From the NCBI GenBank assembly GCA_949292025.1, contig CASEYC010000117.1, forward strand, positions 32,369-96,368: DNA of 64,000 nt, written 5' to 3'. A program made the position numbers and the translations under genes. Under the pieces are notes generated by a model that saw only the letters and a list, made by a program, of their open reading frames with translations, was not told where the DNA came from and did not search any database. This DNA comes from an uncultured Bacteroides sp. GTDB taxonomy: Bacteria; Bacteroidota; Bacteroidia; Bacteroidales; Bacteroidaceae. How positions within the stretch are numbered: the first letter of the stretch is position 1; every line of letters begins with the position of its first letter. Shown here piece after piece: positions 61,785 to 64,000 of the stretch.

Positions 61785-64000
61785 ATGAAGCGTATGGAAA
61801 AGACTACTGCCCAAGAGACTTTCCCCATCCTGGGGATGAGTTGCGCCGCCTGCGCCGCCCGCGTGGACAAGACGCTGAACAAACAGCCGGGCGTGTGCCA
61901 GGCATCCGTCAACTATGCCGCCGCCACGGCCTTGGTGGAATATGACCCGGCACAGACCTCGCCCGAAGCCCTGCAACACGCCGTGCAGGAGGCAGGCTAT
62001 GACCTCATCATCACGCACGACGGGCATACGGAGGACGAGGTGGAAGAAGCGCACGTCAAGAAATACAAATCACTGAAGCAACGCACTATGTGGGCCATCC
62101 TCCTGGCCGTCCCCATCGCCGTCATCGGCATGGGCTTCATGGACAGGGCGTGGGCAGGCTGGGCCACGTGGGGGCTTTCCACGCCGGTTGTGTTCGTATT
62201 GGGGCGGTCATTCTTTGGCAATGCCTGGAAGCAACTCCGGCACGGCTCGGCCAACATGGACACGCTGGTGGCCAGCAGCACGGGCGTGGCCTATCTGTTC
62301 AGCGTGTTCAACCTGTTCTTCCCCGACTTCTGGCTGTCCAGGGGAATTGCGCCGCACGTCTATTTTGAATCATCGAGCGTCATCATCGCCTTCATCCTGT
62401 TGGGACGTCTGCTGGAGGAGCGGGCCAAGGGAAACACCTCGCAAGCCATCAAGAAGCTGATGGGGTTGCAGCCCAAGACCGTCACCCTCGTGATTAATGA
62501 AGCATTAAAAGAAGTCCCCATCACCCAAGTCGGGCCAGGCGACATCATCCAGGTGAAGCCCGGCGAACGCATCGCCGTGGACGGGGTGGTGACGGACGGC
62601 AGTTCCTACGTGGACGAAAGCATGCTGAGCGGCGAGCCGGTGCCCGTGGCCAAGCGCAAGGACGCCAAGGTCTATGCCGGCACCATCAACCAGAAAGGCA
62701 GCTTCCGCTTCCGGGCGGACAAGGTGGGGACGGACACACTCCTCGCCAAGATTATCCACCTGGTGCAGGACGCGCAAGGCTCGAAGGCGCCCGTGCAGAA
62801 GCTGGTGGACCGGGTGGCCGCCGTGTTCGTGCCCGTCATCATGGGCATCGCGTTGCTCTCCTTCATTCTTTGGATGGTGTTGGACCCCTCGGACGGATTC
62901 ACCCACGGCCTGTTGGCGCTGGTGACGGTGCTCATCATCGCCTGCCCCTGCGCCTTGGGGCTTGCCACGCCCACGGCCATCATGGTGGGCATCGGCAAGG
63001 GAGCCGAGCGGGGCATCCTCATCAAGGACGCGGAAAGCCTGGAAACGGCCAAGAAGGTGAACGCCGTGGTATTGGACAAGACGGGCACCGTGACCGAGGG
63101 ACATCCCGCCGTGCAACACATCCTTTGGACGGACGGGGAAGCCAGGCAATATGCCCCCGTCCTGTTGGCCTTGGAAAGGAAATCCGAACATCCGCTGGCG
63201 GAAGCCATCTTGCTGAATGAAGAATTAAGAATGAAAGATGAAGAATGGAGCATAGATAACTTCGAGAGTTTGACAGGGCAAGGGGTGAAAGGCACCTATA
63301 AGGGTGTTGCTTATTATGCAGGCAACCACCGCCTGATGGAGGGCAAACGCATCTCCCCCACCCTGCAAGAAGCCGCCTCTGCTTGGGAAGCTGAAGCACA
63401 GACGGTGATTTGGTTTGCCAACGAGACGGAAGCCCTGGCCGTCATCGCCATAGCCGACCGCATCAAGCCTTCGTCCGTGGAAGCCATGCGCACTTTGCAG
63501 GACGAGGACATCGAAGTGCATCTGCTGACGGGCGACAATGAAGCCACCGCCCAGGCCATCGCCCGGCAGGCAGGCATCGCGAAATACAAGGCGGGCGTAT
63601 TGCCCCAGGACAAAGCCGCCTACATCCGGCAGTTGCAACAAGCGGGCAAGGTGGTGGCCATGGTGGGCGACGGCATCAACGACAGTGCCGCCCTGGCGCA
63701 GGCCGACCTCAGCATCGCCATGGGCAGCGGCAGCGACATTGCCATGGACGTGGCAAAGATGACGCTCATCTCCTCCGACCTGCGCAAGATACCCGAAGCC
63801 CTGCGCCTCTCCCGCCTGACGGTGCGCACCATCCGGCAGAACCTCTTCTGGGCCTTCATCTACAACACGATAGGCGTGCCCATCGCCGCCGGCGTGCTCT
63901 ACCCCGTCTGCGGCTTCCTGCTCAACCCGATGATTGGCGGGGCGGCCATGGCGTTCAGCAGCGTCAGCGTGGTGACGAACAGCCTGCGGCTGCGGAGGAA
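61785..64000 (+). CDS. copA: Copper-translocating P-type ATPase, runs off the right edge
   Basis: The first 738 codons of a P1B-type ATPase. An N-terminal heavy-metal-binding domain (ILGMSCAACAARVDKTLNK, CxxC) is followed by membrane helices, the actuator loop (VDESMLSGEPVPVAKRKD), the metal-site CPC in IIACPCALGLATPTAIM, the phosphorylated Asp in VVLDKTGTVTEG, the SEHPLAEAI nucleotide motif and MVGDGINDSAALAQAD. It exports Cu+ from the cytoplasm. The nucleotide domain has an extra LLNEELRMKDEEWSID segment whose DNA resembles AT-rich spacer repeats. The C-terminal end is outside the window. Start at 61785; 61794 is possible. Confidence 0.95.
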   Translation, partial: MKRMEKTTAQETFPILGMSCAACAARVDKTLNKQPGVCQASVNYAAATALVEYDPAQTSPEALQHAVQEAGYDLIITHDGHTEDEVEEAHVKKYKSLKQRTMWAILLAVPIAVIGMGFMDRAWAGWATWGLSTPVVFVLGRSFFGNAWKQLRHGSANMDTLVASSTGVAYLFSVFNLFFPDFWLSRGIAPHVYFESSSVIIAFILLGRLLEERAKGNTSQAIKKLMGLQPKTVTLVINEALKEVPITQVGPGDIIQVKPGERIAVDGVVTDGSSYVDESMLSGEPVPVAKRKDAKVYAGTINQKGSFRFRADKVGTDTLLAKIIHLVQDAQGSKAPVQKLVDRVAAVFVPVIMGIALLSFILWMVLDPSDGFTHGLLALVTVLIIACPCALGLATPTAIMVGIGKGAERGILIKDAESLETAKKVNAVVLDKTGTVTEGHPAVQHILWTDGEARQYAPVLLALERKSEHPLAEAILLNEELRMKDEEWSIDNFESLTGQGVKGTYKGVAYYAGNHRLMEGKRISPTLQEAASAWEAEAQTVIWFANETEALAVIAIADRIKPSSVEAMRTLQDEDIEVHLLTGDNEATAQAIARQAGIAKYKAGVLPQDKAAYIRQLQQAGKVVAMVGDGINDSAALAQADLSIAMGSGSDIAMDVAKMTLISSDLRKIPEALRLSRLTVRTIRQNLFWAFIYNTIGVPIAAGVLYPVCGFLLNPMIGGAAMAFSSVSVVTNSLRLRR

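Overview
The window looks like a chromosomal segment of a gut Bacteroidales (Bacteroides/Phocaeicola-like). The signs are repeated Bacteroidota-type -7 boxes (TAnnTTTG) close to start codons, a fused bioB-bioA gene, a TonB-dependent receptor with a lipoprotein partner, and a sodium-pumping methylmalonyl-CoA decarboxylase cluster. The backbone is GC-rich. The stretch from about 42.2 kb to 55.8 kb is clearly AT-rich and reads as acquired DNA.

Backbone, 1-40.2 kb: the end of rarA, a RelA/SpoT-type synthetase, dgkA, a minus-strand HAD-panB-MFS group, a MATE exporter, an inverted-repeat-flanked GxxExxY gene broken by an amber codon, a small winged-helix protein, an ABC export group (two FtsX/MacB-like permeases and one ATPase), a TonB receptor/lipoprotein/secreted nuclease operon, mazG, the methylmalonyl-CoA epimerase and decarboxylase operon, a GH84 hexosaminidase, a biotin operon (bioBA-F-G-C-D), fabD, tRNA-Lys(CUU), a metallo-hydrolase/HD pair, cca and a lipoprotein.

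Accessory island, 40.2-55.8 kb: a decayed MobV relaxase, then one tightly packed plus-strand operon. It encodes an S1-repeat RNA-binding protein split by a frameshift, a Upf1-like SF1 helicase, an 1833-residue protein with about 25 'WDW' repeats plus a DarT-like ADP-ribosyltransferase domain plus an HD domain, a DarG-like macrodomain protein, and an AlbA/Schlafen-type ATPase. A 9-bp perfect inverted repeat overlaps its promoter. This is the best candidate for an undescribed (probably anti-phage) system. A truncated XRE repressor fragment ends the island.

Right flank, 55.8-64 kb: yraN, birA, a second MATE exporter, an MNT/HEPN toxin-antitoxin pair, an Rpn-type PD-(D/E)XK protein, an AAA_14/DUF4143 ATPase and the first 738 codons of a copper P-type ATPase. 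Biotin is a common thread: synthesis (bio operon), attachment (BirA) and use (biotin carrier of the decarboxylase) all lie in this window.

The spacers also hold unusual repeat structure. At least seven contain short tandem palindromes spaced 21-23 bp apart. The sequence differs at each locus but the architecture is the same, and most start just after a stop codon. A second family of spacer elements shares the same ends (AATAGGAATTTAG and GATAAATTATCATTTAA) but carries interchangeable palindromic cores; these sit directly upstream of start codons. All function calls rest on reading motifs in the translated sequence; no database search was run.
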